A stretch of 64,000 nucleotides of DNA from Methanobrevibacter sp. YE315. GTDB taxonomy: Archaea; Methanobacteriota; Methanobacteria; Methanobacteriales; Methanobacteriaceae. The translations under genes and the position numbers were made by a program. The stretch lies in assembly GCF_001548675.1 (NCBI RefSeq), contig NZ_CP010834.1, positions 646,001-710,000 on the forward strand, read 5' to 3'. Below, in pieces: positions 42,816 through 52,624 of the stretch (the first letter of the stretch is position 1; every line of letters starts with the position of its first letter). The notes under the pieces were generated by a model. It saw only the letters and a program-made list of their open reading frames with translations, made no database searches and was not told where the DNA came from.

Positions 42816-42842
42816 TCATAGTCATTTTTTTCTTTTTTTTAA
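42799..42842 (+). terminator. Hairpin terminator of argB
   Basis: CTATGATT (42799-42806) pairs with AATCATAG (42814-42821), followed by two long T-runs. The argB stop codon falls within the hairpin. Confidence 0.7.
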
Positions 42843-42862
42843 TATTGATTATAAACTTTTTT

Positions 42863-44332
42863 TTAAACCTTAAACATTTCCCGGAGTTCTCTTCTAAGCA
42901 ATTTCCAGCCATTCACTCTTGGAAGTTCATCAAGGGCAAATATTTTTTTAGGAACTTTATATCGTGATAAGTTTTCACGGGCATAAGCGATTAATCCTTC
43001 ATCGTCTGCATCGTTTTCCCAAACAACAGCCGCAACGGGGATTTCTCCTCTGTGACAATCATCAATACTGAAAATGGCTATTTCCTTAAGGGCAGGATAT
43101 TTGATTAAGACTTCTTCAACTTCTGTTGGATAGATTTTCCATCCGCTCATTACAATCATGTCTTTTTTACGGTCTGTGATGAATAAACGATTATCATCAT
43201 CAAGATATCCGACATCTCCTGTTAAAAACCATCCGTCGTCTAAAAAGGCTTCTTTGGTTTTTTCATCATTTCCCCAATATCCCTTAGCTATTGCAGGGCC
43301 TCTAAGAGCAATTTCCCCTTGTTTGAATTTTGGCATGATAATTGACGGGTCATATTCATCCACAATTTTGACTTCTGAAAAGCAAACCGGATGGCCCACA
43401 CTTTCAAACCTGTCAGCTTCCCAGTAGTCTTCAGGTCTGATGACAGTTCCGGTTCCGATTACGATTGTTTCGGATAATCCATATGCGTTGATGATTGGTA
43501 TTTGGTAGGTTTGATGGAAATCCTTCCAAATCTTTTTATGCAATGGCCCACCGCCTGAAATAATTTCGCGGACAGTTTTCAAGTGTTTTCTAGCATCCAT
43601 TGTTGTCAGTGAATGAATTACAGGAGGCATTCCACTTAAAACGGTAACTTTTTCCTTTTCACACAGTTCCAAATATTTGTCCATATCGAACTGTTCCATC
43701 ATAATATAAAAAGCAGCAGCTCTTAGGGCGGAAATTCCCCAGGAAAGGCCAACATGCGCCATAGGGTATATTCCTAAGAATACATCGTCCTGTTTTAGTG
43801 TTAAAACATCACATTCATTATGTATTGCTGTAAAGTAATTTCCATGGGTAAGCATTGCTCCTTTAGGTTTACCTGTAGTTCCTGAAGTATATTGCAATTG
43901 GCATAAGTCATCCCAATCGGTATTTTCCGCTTCCAATACTTCACAATTTTTAAATTCAGAGACATTTTTTGGGATGAACATTTCAATGTCAACAATGTCT
44001 TTTGCTTCTTCATCTGTAATCATCAGTTTAGCGCCTGAATCATCTACAATGTATTCAAGTTCGCTAGCGGTAAATACTCTGTTTGTTGGAATGGCTATTG
44101 CGCCTATTCTCCATATGGCAAAAAGTGAAAATAAGTATTCTTCTGAATTTTTTAAATAAATCAATACTCTGTCACCCTTTTTGATTCCTAAATCCTTTAG
44201 TTTTCTTCCAATTTCAGAAACTATCGATAAGATTTCACCGGAGTTGTATTTGTCGTTGGTTGTTGGATTGTATAAAACATCTTTGTCTAATCGTTTTGAA
44301 TTTGCATCTAAAAAAGTAGTAATATTTAACAT
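42863..44332 (-). CDS. AMP-binding acyl-CoA synthetase/ligase
   Basis: A 489-residue ANL-superfamily enzyme that activates a carboxylic acid through an acyl-AMP. Motifs: QYTSGTTGKPKGAML (P-loop), INAYGLSET, DDGWFLTGDVGYLDDD and the C-terminal hinge KDMIVMSGWKIYPTEVEEVL with the catalytic lysine near GWKLLRRELREM. It resembles medium/long-chain fatty-acyl-CoA ligases, but methanogens lack fatty-acid beta-oxidation, so the acid is unclear. Its ATG overlaps the stop of the dehydrogenase gene (TAATG). Confidence 0.9.
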   Translation of the reverse strand: MLNITTFLDANSKRLDKDVLYNPTTNDKYNSGEILSIVSEIGRKLKDLGIKKGDRVLIYLKNSEEYLFSLFAIWRIGAIAIPTNRVFTASELEYIVDDSGAKLMITDEEAKDIVDIEMFIPKNVSEFKNCEVLEAENTDWDDLCQLQYTSGTTGKPKGAMLTHGNYFTAIHNECDVLTLKQDDVFLGIYPMAHVGLSWGISALRAAAFYIMMEQFDMDKYLELCEKEKVTVLSGMPPVIHSLTTMDARKHLKTVREIISGGGPLHKKIWKDFHQTYQIPIINAYGLSETIVIGTGTVIRPEDYWEADRFESVGHPVCFSEVKIVDEYDPSIIMPKFKQGEIALRGPAIAKGYWGNDEKTKEAFLDDGWFLTGDVGYLDDDNRLFITDRKKDMIVMSGWKIYPTEVEEVLIKYPALKEIAIFSIDDCHRGEIPVAAVVWENDADDEGLIAYARENLSRYKVPKKIFALDELPRVNGWKLLRRELREMFKV

Positions 44333-45321
44333 TAAATTAACTCCTTAACAATTGCTTTTGTAACATCCATTGTGCATGAATTCCCTCCCAAATCAGGAGT
44401 CATGATTTTGCAGTCGGCAATTACTTTTTCTACAGCTCTTTTAATATCATTTGAGATTTCCCATTCTCCAAGATAATCAAGCATCATTGAAGCAGAAAGT
44501 ATCATAGAACAGGGGTTGGCTATATGTTTTCCTGCAATGTCTGGTGCTGATCCGTGCACTGGTTCAAACAGGCCGTTGTGATCTCCAATGTTTCCTGATG
44601 GTGCAAGACCAAGTCCTCCTACAAGTCCTGCACTTTCATCAGACAGTATGTCTCCGAAAAGATTGCTTGAAACGATTACGTCAAAATCTTGGGGTTTTGT
44701 GAGTAGATACATCGCCATTGCATCTACATAATAATCTTCAGTTTTGATTTGAGGATATTCCTGTGCAACTTTGTAAAAGCTTTCTTTAAATACCCCATCG
44801 GTCTTTTTCAATACATTGCTTTTGTGAACGCAGGTTACTTTGCTTTCCCCTCTTTTAATGCATAAATTGAATGCGGCTTTGGAAATCCTTTCAGACGCTT
44901 TTCGGGTGATGACTCTTTCGGCAATCATCTTATTTTCATCACCGTATTCTATCTGAGAATATAATCCTTCGGTGTTTTCCCTTACGATTACAAAGTCAAT
45001 GTCGTCATGGATTGAATTTACACCTTTGTATGATTTGATAGGTCTTATATTTGCATAAACATTAAGCTCTTTTCTCAGGTTAATAATTGGGCTAGGCTGG
45101 CCTGGTGTTGAAGTTGATGCTCCAAAAAGCACGGCATCACTATCATTTGCTATTTTTATTGTTTCTTCAGGTAATGTTGTTCCGTTTTTGTTAAAACAGT
45201 CAAATCCTGCCTCACCATACTTAAAGCTAAATTTCAAATCTAGCTTATCAAGCAAATATTCGCAAGCAGACATCACTTCGTTTCCTATTCCATCTCCACT
45301 TATTATCGCAATATTATACAT
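44332..45321 (-). CDS. Isopropylmalate/homoisocitrate dehydrogenase family enzyme
   Basis: A 329-residue beta-decarboxylating dehydrogenase: SGDGIGNEVM, VIVRENTEGLYSQIEYG, SNLFGDILSDESAGLVGGLG and VHGSAPDIAGK. It is either LeuB (leucine) or AksF (2-oxosuberate for coenzyme B); from memory it resembles the methanogen AksF/MJ1596 type closely, but motifs do not decide. ATG 45321 has GTGAAA upstream; the GTG at 45330 is part of that site. Coupled to the acyl-CoA ligase downstream. Confidence 0.88.
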   Translation of the reverse strand: MYNIAIISGDGIGNEVMSACEYLLDKLDLKFSFKYGEAGFDCFNKNGTTLPEETIKIANDSDAVLFGASTSTPGQPSPIINLRKELNVYANIRPIKSYKGVNSIHDDIDFVIVRENTEGLYSQIEYGDENKMIAERVITRKASERISKAAFNLCIKRGESKVTCVHKSNVLKKTDGVFKESFYKVAQEYPQIKTEDYYVDAMAMYLLTKPQDFDVIVSSNLFGDILSDESAGLVGGLGLAPSGNIGDHNGLFEPVHGSAPDIAGKHIANPCSMILSASMMLDYLGEWEISNDIKRAVEKVIADCKIMTPDLGGNSCTMDVTKAIVKELI

Positions 45322-45503
45322 TATTTTCACTTAGCAATTTTTTTATATTATTATACTATTGATTTAATGATATTTAATGTTAGTTTATTTTTCCTAAATT
45401 TGTTCGTATACTATCGAAATACTTTTATATAACCAAAGTTATAATTATATATTAATTACATAAATAAAATCAGATTTCCTTATTGAATTTGTGAGGGATT
45501 AAA

Positions 45504-45968
45504 ATGGAAAGAAGTATCGATGAATTGATTGAATTATTAAACGACAAAGATGACTTCGTTGTTGAAGATGTTATGGGAGAATTGGAATTAAGAAAGGATG
45601 AATCTTTAGATCCTTTAATTGACGCATTGTCTCATAGGAAAAAAGGTGTCAGATTACATGCAGCTACCTTACTTGGTGCAATAGGTGATCCAAAAGCAAT
45701 CCCTGCTTTAATTGATACTTTAAAAGACAATAACAAATTAGTTAGAAGAGAAGCATCTACCGCTTTATCCCGTATGGGAGAACCAGCCGTTGACCCGTTA
45801 ATTGAAACTTTAGGAGATGAAGATTGGAGAGTAAGGGGTGCAGCTGCTTGGGCTCTAGGAAACTTAGGTGATGAAAAAGCTATTCCTGAACTTGAAAAAT
45901 TGCTTGATGATGAAAGCGGTTTTGTAAAATCAGGCGCACAAAGTGCAATAGCTTCCATTAAGAAATAA
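45504..45968 (+). CDS. HEAT-repeat (PBS lyase-type) protein
   Basis: The 154 residues are almost wholly five HEAT-like repeats of about 31 residues, for example RLHAATLLGAIGDPKAIPAL, VRREASTALSRMGEPAVDPL and VRGAAAWALGNLGDEKAIPE. Such solenoids mediate protein contacts; no catalytic role is visible. GAGGGATTAAA precedes the ATG, and an own promoter and terminator frame it. Confidence 0.9.
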   Translation: MERSIDELIELLNDKDDFVVEDVMGELELRKDESLDPLIDALSHRKKGVRLHAATLLGAIGDPKAIPALIDTLKDNNKLVRREASTALSRMGEPAVDPLIETLGDEDWRVRGAAAWALGNLGDEKAIPELEKLLDDESGFVKSGAQSAIASIKK

Positions 45969-45994
45969 ATCTTATTTCTTATTTCTTTTTTTTT
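45960..45994 (+). terminator. Hairpin terminator of the HEAT-repeat gene
   Basis: AAGAAATAA (45960-45968, containing the stop codon) pairs with TTATTTCTT (45972-45980), with T-runs after. Confidence 0.75.
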
Positions 45995-46031
45995 AATATA
46001 TTTTTAAATTATAAAAATCAATATAATATTT

Positions 46032-46673
46032 ATGGGATTAAAAAAATTCAATAGATATATAATCTATTTTCTTTCTTTATTTATCATTTCATTAGGGGCT
46101 GCATTATCCATCAAAGCCAATTTGGGAACTTCCCCTTTAATTTGTCTTCCCTATGTCTGTAGTCTAATTTCAAAATTGAGTGTTGGGGAAGTAATATTCG
46201 TATTCAACCTTATTTATGTTTTCATTCAGGTCATTCTTCTTCGCGGCGATTTTGAAAAAAGGCAATATCTGCAACTTGTTATAGGGACAGTTTTTTCCGC
46301 ATTCATTGATTTTTCGTTGATGTTAGTCGGTTTTTTAAATCCCGTGGGTTATCTCAATCAGATGTTGTTATTGTTAATCAGCTGTGTTGTGGTTGCTTTT
46401 GGAGTATTGCTTGAAATCCAAACGGAAATCGTTTATCTTCCTGCCGATGGTATTATTGTAGCTATTTCAAAAGTATTAAAAAAGGAGTTTTCAAATGTAA
46501 AACCATTTGTTGACACTTCAATGGTTGTTTTGGCAGCTGTTTTATCTGTTGTATTTTTAGGTTATCTTGCTGGAGTTCGTGAAGGTACAATAATATCCGC
46601 AATTATCATCGGGCCGATTGTAAAGATTCTTAAAAAATATTTGGATTCATACATTTTGAAATTAATAGAATAA
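46032..46673 (+). CDS. YitT/YczE-like membrane protein (DUF6198)
   Basis: A 213-residue protein with about five helices, opening FLSLFIISLGAALSIKANLGTSP, typical of the YczE/DUF6198 group (relatives are called YitT-like). The role is unknown. No clear ribosome binding site, so the message may be leaderless. Its stop is three bases from that of the NSS transporter opposite. Confidence 0.75.
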   Translation: MGLKKFNRYIIYFLSLFIISLGAALSIKANLGTSPLICLPYVCSLISKLSVGEVIFVFNLIYVFIQVILLRGDFEKRQYLQLVIGTVFSAFIDFSLMLVGFLNPVGYLNQMLLLLISCVVVAFGVLLEIQTEIVYLPADGIIVAISKVLKKEFSNVKPFVDTSMVVLAAVLSVVFLGYLAGVREGTIISAIIIGPIVKILKKYLDSYILKLIE

Positions 46674-46675
46674 AT

Positions 46676-48130
46676 CTAATTTTCCGCAGATTTTTTTCTG
46701 CTAAGCAAAACTGCAGATACTAAAACGATAATTGTAATTGCTGTGTATAGTATAATTTCAAAGCTGTTTGCATTCGAAAATAATTCGACAACACCAAAAA
46801 TCCAGAGTGTAAATAAAACGACAGGAGCAATGAATTTAATAATTAGCTTCCAAAGCCTGCCTACCTTAATTGTTGAATGCTCGTTTAAGACAGGTATCAC
46901 ATTATCAAGACCATAAATCCATCCGAAGATTATTGCCTGTATCGGTATCAGCAGTATGACTCCGAAGTGGTTTACAAACAGGTCGATAATTCTAACCAAA
47001 TAGCCGCTTATTCCAATTGTTAGGATTAATGAGAACACACATCCGATTATGCATAGTACTGTGGTGGTTTTTCTACGGGACCAGCCGAATTTATCGAATG
47101 TTGAACTTACCATTGGTTCAAATAGACCAAGTGCTGATGTAATTCCTGCAAATAGGATTGCCAGGAACAGTAATGGTGCTAAAATATGTCCCATCGGGCC
47201 CATGATATTGAAAATCATTGGAAATACGATAAACATCAATCCAGTACCTTCCGTAATTAGTTCTACAAGTGGTGTTCCGCCGGTATATGTCATATATCCT
47301 AAGATTGAAAATACTCCAAATGCAGTGCATATTTCAAAAATAGAGTTTGATGCTATTACCAATAATACATTATCAGTTAATCTGGAATTTTCAGGCAGGT
47401 AACTTGCATATGTAAGCGCCAGGGTTTCTCCCACACTCAATGAGAAAATGATTTGTCCAAATGCCGCCAACCATATATTCACATCTAAAAGCATATCCCA
47501 TTTAGGGTTTAGCAACGCATCAATACCGATATGAGCTCCAGGCAATGTTAATGCATAAACAATTATAATTGCCATTATTATGAACAATAAAGGAATAAGG
47601 ATTTTTGATGCCATTCCAATTCCTTTGTCTATGTCTTTATTTGTTATGAACCACATCATAAACCAGGTAATCAGAACGCCAACGGTAGCTGGAAGTAAAA
47701 AAGTAGCGGCATCACTTAAATTGGTGGTTCCTCCAATGGTATTGACGAAATAAGCTGCAGTATCAGTTCCCCAACTGAATGTGAAACTGCTTATGAGGTA
47801 TACCAAATCCCAGCTTAATATTACCATATAATAAATTGTCACGATGAACGTCAAGATAACTAAAACCCAAGCGATTATCTCAAATTTTGGATTAATCGAT
47901 TTCATTATCTCCGTAAAAGATTTTTTAAAGGAAAATCCTAGACCATATTCCAGAATCAGAAATGGAATTCCCAATAAGCCTATTGCTACAAGATATGGGA
48001 TGAAAAATGTTCCACCTCCATTGGTGTATACAACATAACTGAAACGCCAGATGTTACCTAATCCGACTGCAACACCAATCATAGCAAATAAAAATGAAAT
48101 TCTTGAATCCCATTGTGATCTCTGTGACAT
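46676..48130 (-). CDS. Sodium-dependent transporter, neurotransmitter:sodium symporter family
   Basis: A 484-residue NSS/SNF protein with about twelve helices. The N-terminal WDSRISFLFAMIGVAVGLGN then IWRFSYVVYTNGGGTFFIPY is the sodium- and substrate-binding helix 1 of LeuT-like carriers. Likely an amino-acid importer. Monocistronic. Confidence 0.95.
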   Translation of the reverse strand: MSQRSQWDSRISFLFAMIGVAVGLGNIWRFSYVVYTNGGGTFFIPYLVAIGLLGIPFLILEYGLGFSFKKSFTEIMKSINPKFEIIAWVLVILTFIVTIYYMVILSWDLVYLISSFTFSWGTDTAAYFVNTIGGTTNLSDAATFLLPATVGVLITWFMMWFITNKDIDKGIGMASKILIPLLFIIMAIIIVYALTLPGAHIGIDALLNPKWDMLLDVNIWLAAFGQIIFSLSVGETLALTYASYLPENSRLTDNVLLVIASNSIFEICTAFGVFSILGYMTYTGGTPLVELITEGTGLMFIVFPMIFNIMGPMGHILAPLLFLAILFAGITSALGLFEPMVSSTFDKFGWSRRKTTTVLCIIGCVFSLILTIGISGYLVRIIDLFVNHFGVILLIPIQAIIFGWIYGLDNVIPVLNEHSTIKVGRLWKLIIKFIAPVVLFTLWIFGVVELFSNANSFEIILYTAITIIVLVSAVLLSRKKSAEN

Positions 48131-48261
48131 AACAATAACTTTGTAAATAAAATTATTTAAATTGTTTTTTTGAATGCATAATATGAATTACATTTTGATT
48201 TTTTTTACAGAGTTCTTAAACGGAATAGTTAATTAAAAGCAATAAAATTAAATTCTAATGA

Positions 48262-48912
48262 TTATTTTTTAAAAACAATTGTTTCATTAATCATTTCAAT
48301 CAATAGTTTATTGATAGGATTTTTAAATGATAAGGGGTGTTCCTTCGGATAGTTTATGTTGAATGGCATTACCTTAAAGCTTGACATGCATAAATCTGTT
48401 GTTCTAAGTCCAAAATAAGCCTTGTATTCATTATCAATAATATTGACCAGTAATCCGATATCCTCTGTCCGGTCATGGCCTGAAATTCCCTCTTCAGCAT
48501 ATATTTTAAATTTCTTGATGCTGTCAGCGGTAATTAGGACATACTCCAATAGGCATTCATATTCGTCCTCATCAAGGTCATATTCGTCATATTCAATTAT
48601 CTCATCACAGTCTTCATCTCTGATTTTTAAATGAGGTGTACAGTAAGCCAATGAGATGTAGATTCCATCAAAGTCCAGTGATTTTGAAATTATGTCATAA
48701 TATAAATTATCAAGAGGGATTGATTTATAGCGGTCTCCTAAAATTTCAGGAACGGTATGGGTAAGTCCGCCTTCTTCAATTGCAGTGCAATAAAAATGTT
48801 TTTCACCTAAATAGCCGGCAGTTGCTGCTTTTTCAATAGTATTTTTAATGTCAATGTTGTCTGCATGTTCTAGATTTAGAGCAATCTTAAGAGTTTCTTC
48901 ATCGCTAATCAT
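48262..48912 (-). CDS. Protein of unknown function
   Basis: An acidic soluble protein of 216 residues with no motif I recognise; it has a very acidic middle (DEIIEYDEYDLDEDEYECLL). It is coupled to the LOG-family gene upstream. ATG 48912, with GATGATT before it, is favoured over the ATG nine bases upstream, which overlaps the LOG stop region. Confidence 0.6.
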   Translation of the reverse strand: MISDEETLKIALNLEHADNIDIKNTIEKAATAGYLGEKHFYCTAIEEGGLTHTVPEILGDRYKSIPLDNLYYDIISKSLDFDGIYISLAYCTPHLKIRDEDCDEIIEYDEYDLDEDEYECLLEYVLITADSIKKFKIYAEEGISGHDRTEDIGLLVNIIDNEYKAYFGLRTTDLCMSSFKVMPFNINYPKEHPLSFKNPINKLLIEMINETIVFKK

Positions 48913-48913
48913 T

Positions 48914-49447
48914 TTAATCATCTAAATGTGTAAATATCTCATCGATATCGTTTGCTATTTTGAAAAGTTCTTCTTGTTTATAGAGAAATCCTTTTTCATC
49001 CATTTCATCAATCATTTCAAACATCTTATTGTAAAATCCGTCTATATTGAAAACGATGATTTCTTTATCGTGCTTTTTAAGTTTTTTTAGGGTGACTATT
49101 TCAAAAAATTCATCCAAAGTCCCAATTCCTCCTGGAAGCACTATGAATGCATCGGATTTTCCTAAAAATCCGTTTTTTCTTTTATCCATGGAGTCAACAT
49201 ATATAAATTCACTGCACTCTTCACAGAGAGGTTCAAAATTTCCGATCCACTCTGGAGCTATTCCGATAGAATTGCCGTTGCTGTCATGCACTCCATGTGC
49301 GCAGGCGCCCATCACTCCGGTATCTCCGCCTCCAAAAACAAGGGTGTGGCCTTTTTGAGCCATCATGCAACCTAATTCATAGGCGGCATCTGTGTAGATT
49401 TCATCGATTTTCCTGCTTCCAGACCCATAAATACAAATATTCATCAT
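48914..49447 (-). CDS. LOG-family Rossmann-fold protein (TIGR00730-like)
   Basis: A 177-residue protein with GSGSRKIDEIYTDAAYELG, VFGGGDTGVMGA, and the family signature VLPGGIGTLDEFFEIVTLKK. LOG enzymes release nucleobases from nucleoside 5-monophosphates (cytokinin riboside phosphate phosphoribohydrolase in plants); in archaea the substrate is probably a normal nucleotide. AGGAGCTGA precedes the ATG. It lies eight bases after the DUF2115 gene. Confidence 0.9.
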   Translation of the reverse strand: MMNICIYGSGSRKIDEIYTDAAYELGCMMAQKGHTLVFGGGDTGVMGACAHGVHDSNGNSIGIAPEWIGNFEPLCEECSEFIYVDSMDKRKNGFLGKSDAFIVLPGGIGTLDEFFEIVTLKKLKKHDKEIIVFNIDGFYNKMFEMIDEMDEKGFLYKQEELFKIANDIDEIFTHLDD

Positions 49448-49454
49448 TCAGCTC

Positions 49455-50006
49455 CTAAATATCCGGTGTTTGCTCAGCCAGGCATAAATGGCAAATCGCA
49501 TTAACATTATCTTTTTGGTTATCTTTAACAGGACATAAAAATGTGCCATTTCTCTCTTCCACTTTCAAATGTCCTGGAAATTCACTTCCAACTGGATGAA
49601 TTGGCTCTTCTAAAATAAAAGTAGTATACAATGCTGTAATCACATAAATCAATGGGAATTTATCATCATCGTTATTGGATAATCTTTCTTTTTCAAAGGT
49701 TCTCTCAAGCATGGGGAATGATTCGTCATAAGCGTTTTTATCAATCACTCCATCCTCATAGCTGTCGTTTTCCAATACTTCTTTCATGCGCATGATGAAA
49801 TATTTTATATAAATTTCGAGGTATTTTTCACGATAATTTTCGTGAACATATTCTCCATCTTTCCTCATATATGCTGTAGCCATCATTAAATCGTATACTG
49901 AAATTATACGAGCATATTTTTTTAGTATCTCCATCAATTCCTTTCGAGTAATCTTTTCTTGTGGAGATAGTTCTTTAAGTTCATCTAATATGTCTTCAGC
50001 TTTCAT
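49455..50006 (-). CDS. DUF2115/UPF0305 family protein
   Basis: A 183-residue protein. The C-terminal segment PIHPVGSEFPGHLKVEERNG followed by FLCPVKDNQ and ICHLC matches the methanogen-specific DUF2115 family; its cysteines and histidine suggest metal binding. Function is unknown. First gene of a minus-strand run with the LOG gene and the unknown gene at 48262. Confidence 0.82.
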   Translation of the reverse strand: MKAEDILDELKELSPQEKITRKELMEILKKYARIISVYDLMMATAYMRKDGEYVHENYREKYLEIYIKYFIMRMKEVLENDSYEDGVIDKNAYDESFPMLERTFEKERLSNNDDDKFPLIYVITALYTTFILEEPIHPVGSEFPGHLKVEERNGTFLCPVKDNQKDNVNAICHLCLAEQTPDI

Positions 50007-50085
50007 GTATTTTTTAATATAGTCTTCATTGTTAATAAAAACTATTAATTACTTGGCATTACTAATAGTTAATTGGTTGATTGTT

Positions 50086-50730
50086 ATGGCTGAAAAGTTT
50101 ATCGAGATTTCAAAAGAAGATATTGAAAATGTGGAAAATGCATTAAAAACAAATTCCGATTATAAATTAAAAAACCCAAAATTCAATGTTAATACATTTA
50201 AAAAATCTCAAGATATTATTCTAATCCAATATGTTGCAAATGTGGAAAACGAATTGGTTTTCCAGACAAAGGAGGAAAACGGCAAATATTACATTTCAGA
50301 AACTTTTGACTTATTTATGGACAATATCATAAATGGTAATGTTTCAAGGGATGTTTTCCAGTCCGTTTATAAATATTTCCATGATGTCATTGAAAATAAG
50401 GACTATGATTTTGAGGATGAAAAAGAGGAATTGATTAATTTCCTTGTTTTGACTGAAGAATATGATGAAGAACAGTTGAAGATAGACTTGGATCCATCAA
50501 AAATCCGTCAGGATTATCAGAATGACTATGACAGAGTTTATTCTGATGAATCTTTAAACAGAGTTCAAAAAAGCTTGGCTTTAAAGGAATTGCTCCATAT
50601 GTCAATTTGCCAGGTCGTAAATGATATTGACTTATTTTTCACAAGGCCTTATGATTTGACTCCCGAAGAAAATGCCGAAAAGAACAGGCAAGAGGAAAAA
50701 GCACTGGAAAAAGAACTCCAATTATCATAA
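50086..50730 (+). CDS. Protein of unknown function, charged and helical
   Basis: 214 residues from ATG 50086 (MAEKFIEISKEDIENVENAL), with GGTTGATT just upstream; an in-frame ATG further up at 50029 would add a hydrophobic stretch encoded in promoter-like DNA. It is rich in Glu, Asp and Lys, with a C-terminal EENAEKNRQEEKALEKELQ coiled-coil-like segment. I do not recognise the family. Confidence 0.6.
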   Translation: MAEKFIEISKEDIENVENALKTNSDYKLKNPKFNVNTFKKSQDIILIQYVANVENELVFQTKEENGKYYISETFDLFMDNIINGNVSRDVFQSVYKYFHDVIENKDYDFEDEKEELINFLVLTEEYDEEQLKIDLDPSKIRQDYQNDYDRVYSDESLNRVQKSLALKELLHMSICQVVNDIDLFFTRPYDLTPEENAEKNRQEEKALEKELQLS

Positions 50731-50786
50731 GTATTAAGTAATATTAATGTTAAAATTAATATTATAAATTGGATTTAATTGATTAT

Positions 50787-51254
50787 ATGATTGCCATTAC
50801 TAAAAATGAAGAAGTTGTTCTGGATCAGATTAAGATATTTGATGTTGAATACCCTGATGGAATTCCAATCGGTGTTTTAAGAAAGGAACTGGGGTTTCAT
50901 GAATATGATGTAGTGCATATTCTCGAAGAACTTCAAGAAAAGGAATTGGTTGTTTTCAAAGACAATAAAGTAAGTTTATCCAACATAGAAAAGGAAATCA
51001 ATACAGTAAATTCTAAAAAGGATGTTGAAAAACTAGAATTGAACATGAAAGAAAAGGAATCATATGAATTAATTCAGGAACTGGTTGATGACAAGAACTT
51101 GGTCTCCAAATATACATTGGAAGGTCATTTGCTTTACGGAGACTTAAAACTTACTAATTTTAGAATGTACCATATCATATTGTCTCTTCAAAATAAAGGC
51201 CTTTTAAAATCCATTGAAAGGGACGACGGCGAATATTACCTCCTCGTTGGATAA
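50787..51254 (+). CDS. Winged-helix-like protein of unknown function
   Basis: 155 residues that read as two helical winged-helix-like halves: GVLRKELGFHEYDVVHILEEL then LQEKELVVFKDNKVSLS, and later RMYHIILSLQNKGLLKSIER then DDGEYYLLVG. A regulator or an adaptor is plausible. ATG 50787 is 25 bases after TTATAAATT (50762-50770), which fits a leaderless message; an in-frame TTG at 50769 would overlap this TATA box. Confidence 0.6.
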   Translation: MIAITKNEEVVLDQIKIFDVEYPDGIPIGVLRKELGFHEYDVVHILEELQEKELVVFKDNKVSLSNIEKEINTVNSKKDVEKLELNMKEKESYELIQELVDDKNLVSKYTLEGHLLYGDLKLTNFRMYHIILSLQNKGLLKSIERDDGEYYLLVG

Positions 51255-51371
51255 TATTTTTTACATTTTTTTTAATATTGCAGTATTATTATTTTACTAT
51301 TTCATCATAATATTTATATAATTTAAAAATTATACCTATTAACATTAATTAAGCTTTTGATGTGTTTTATT

Positions 51372-51824
51372 ATGATGAGAATAAGTATGTCGTTACCTAA
51401 AAAATTATTATCTGATTTTGATGAAGTGTTAAAAGAAAGGGGATATCAATCCCGTTCAAAAGGAATTCGTGATGCTCTTCAAGATTATATTGTAAGATAT
51501 CAATGGATGAATTCCATGGAGGGGCAAAGGATTGGTATTATAACTATTATCTATGACCACCATTATACTGGTGTTATGGAAAGCCTTGCAGAAATCCAAC
51601 ACAGTTTCAGAAATGAAATTAATACAAGCATGCATATTCACATGACTGATAAATATTGTATGGAAATCGTTGTTGTCAATGGGGATATTGCCGAAATTCG
51701 TGATTTGACTGAAAAAATCATGAGATTAAAAGGTGTTGAACACGTAAAACTCACCAGTACTGCAAATGGAGAAGATTTTAAAGAACCGGGTCATTCCCAT
51801 GACCATGGCAACCACTATCATTAA
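51372..51824 (+). CDS. nikR: Nickel-responsive regulator NikR
   Basis: A 150-residue ribbon-helix-helix plus ACT-domain repressor that shuts down nickel uptake when Ni(II) is plentiful. The DNA-binding MRISMSLPKKLLSDFDEVL is at the N-terminus. The nickel ligands of E. coli NikR (H76, H87, H89, C95) are present here as H77, H88, H90 and C96 in EIQHSF and MHIHMTDKYC. A His-rich tail (GHSHDHGNHYH) adds metal affinity. ATG 51372 or 51375 is the likely start. It lies next to a hydrogenase-maturation gene, fitting the high nickel need of methanogens. Confidence 0.95.
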   Translation: MMRISMSLPKKLLSDFDEVLKERGYQSRSKGIRDALQDYIVRYQWMNSMEGQRIGIITIIYDHHYTGVMESLAEIQHSFRNEINTSMHIHMTDKYCMEIVVVNGDIAEIRDLTEKIMRLKGVEHVKLTSTANGEDFKEPGHSHDHGNHYH

Positions 51825-51847
51825 ATTCTTCTTTTATTTTTTTTATT

Positions 51848-52615
51848 ATGAAATTCAAAACAACACCATACCATCTTGATTTGCTTAAAGATGAAGATAG
51901 ACTATCCGCTTTTTTTGAAGCTATCAGTGAATATGACGGGAACACTGATTTGGCCTATGATTTGGGTTGTGGCAGCGGTGTTTTGTCTTATTTTTTAAAG
52001 GATAAGTTTGATGAAATAATTTCCATTGAAATAAATAAAAAGACATATGACTGCGCAAAGGATAACCTGGCCGTTTTTGACAATATCGAAGTCGTCAACA
52101 GTGATGTTCTGGAATATGAATTCACCAAAAAAGCCGATTTGATTGTTTGCGAAATGTTGGACACTGCACTGATTGATGAAGAAGAAGTTCCTATTTTAAA
52201 TCATGTTCGAAAATTCTTAAAGAAGAATGGTAAAATCATACCTCAAGGCATCATTAACACCGCAGAACTTGTAAACCTCGAAAGGCACAATATCCACTGG
52301 GATGAAGGTGTGAATTATGAAGTTTTTTCAAAACCGCTGGTTTTTTGTGAATTAGATTTTTTAGATGAAATCAATCCCGAAGTCGAAGTGGACATGTCTT
52401 TGAAGGCCACTAAAGAAGGTTTAATCAACGGGTTGAAAATCACCTCTTTTACTAAACTCAATGACAACTTAATAGTAGGCCCATTGCCTATGCTAAACCC
52501 TCCCTTATTAATCCCATTAGATGAAAAGGAAATAAAAGTAAATGATTTAATAAATGTTAACCTAAAATATATTATGGGAAATGGGATTGAAAGTATTCAA
52601 ACCCAATATTATTAA
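51848..52615 (+). CDS. PRMT-like SAM-dependent methyltransferase
   Basis: 255 residues: SAM motif I AYDLGCGSGVLSYFL, IISIEINKKTYDCAKDNL, and CEMLDTALIDEEEVPILNHV followed by IIPQG, which recalls the double-E region of protein arginine methyltransferases. The C-terminal half is beta-rich. Target unknown. It has 24 bases from nikR and 9 bases to the hydrogenase protease gene, so is part of that run. Confidence 0.85.
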   Translation: MKFKTTPYHLDLLKDEDRLSAFFEAISEYDGNTDLAYDLGCGSGVLSYFLKDKFDEIISIEINKKTYDCAKDNLAVFDNIEVVNSDVLEYEFTKKADLIVCEMLDTALIDEEEVPILNHVRKFLKKNGKIIPQGIINTAELVNLERHNIHWDEGVNYEVFSKPLVFCELDFLDEINPEVEVDMSLKATKEGLINGLKITSFTKLNDNLIVGPLPMLNPPLLIPLDEKEIKVNDLINVNLKYIMGNGIESIQTQYY

Positions 52616-52624
52616 GGTGGTAGA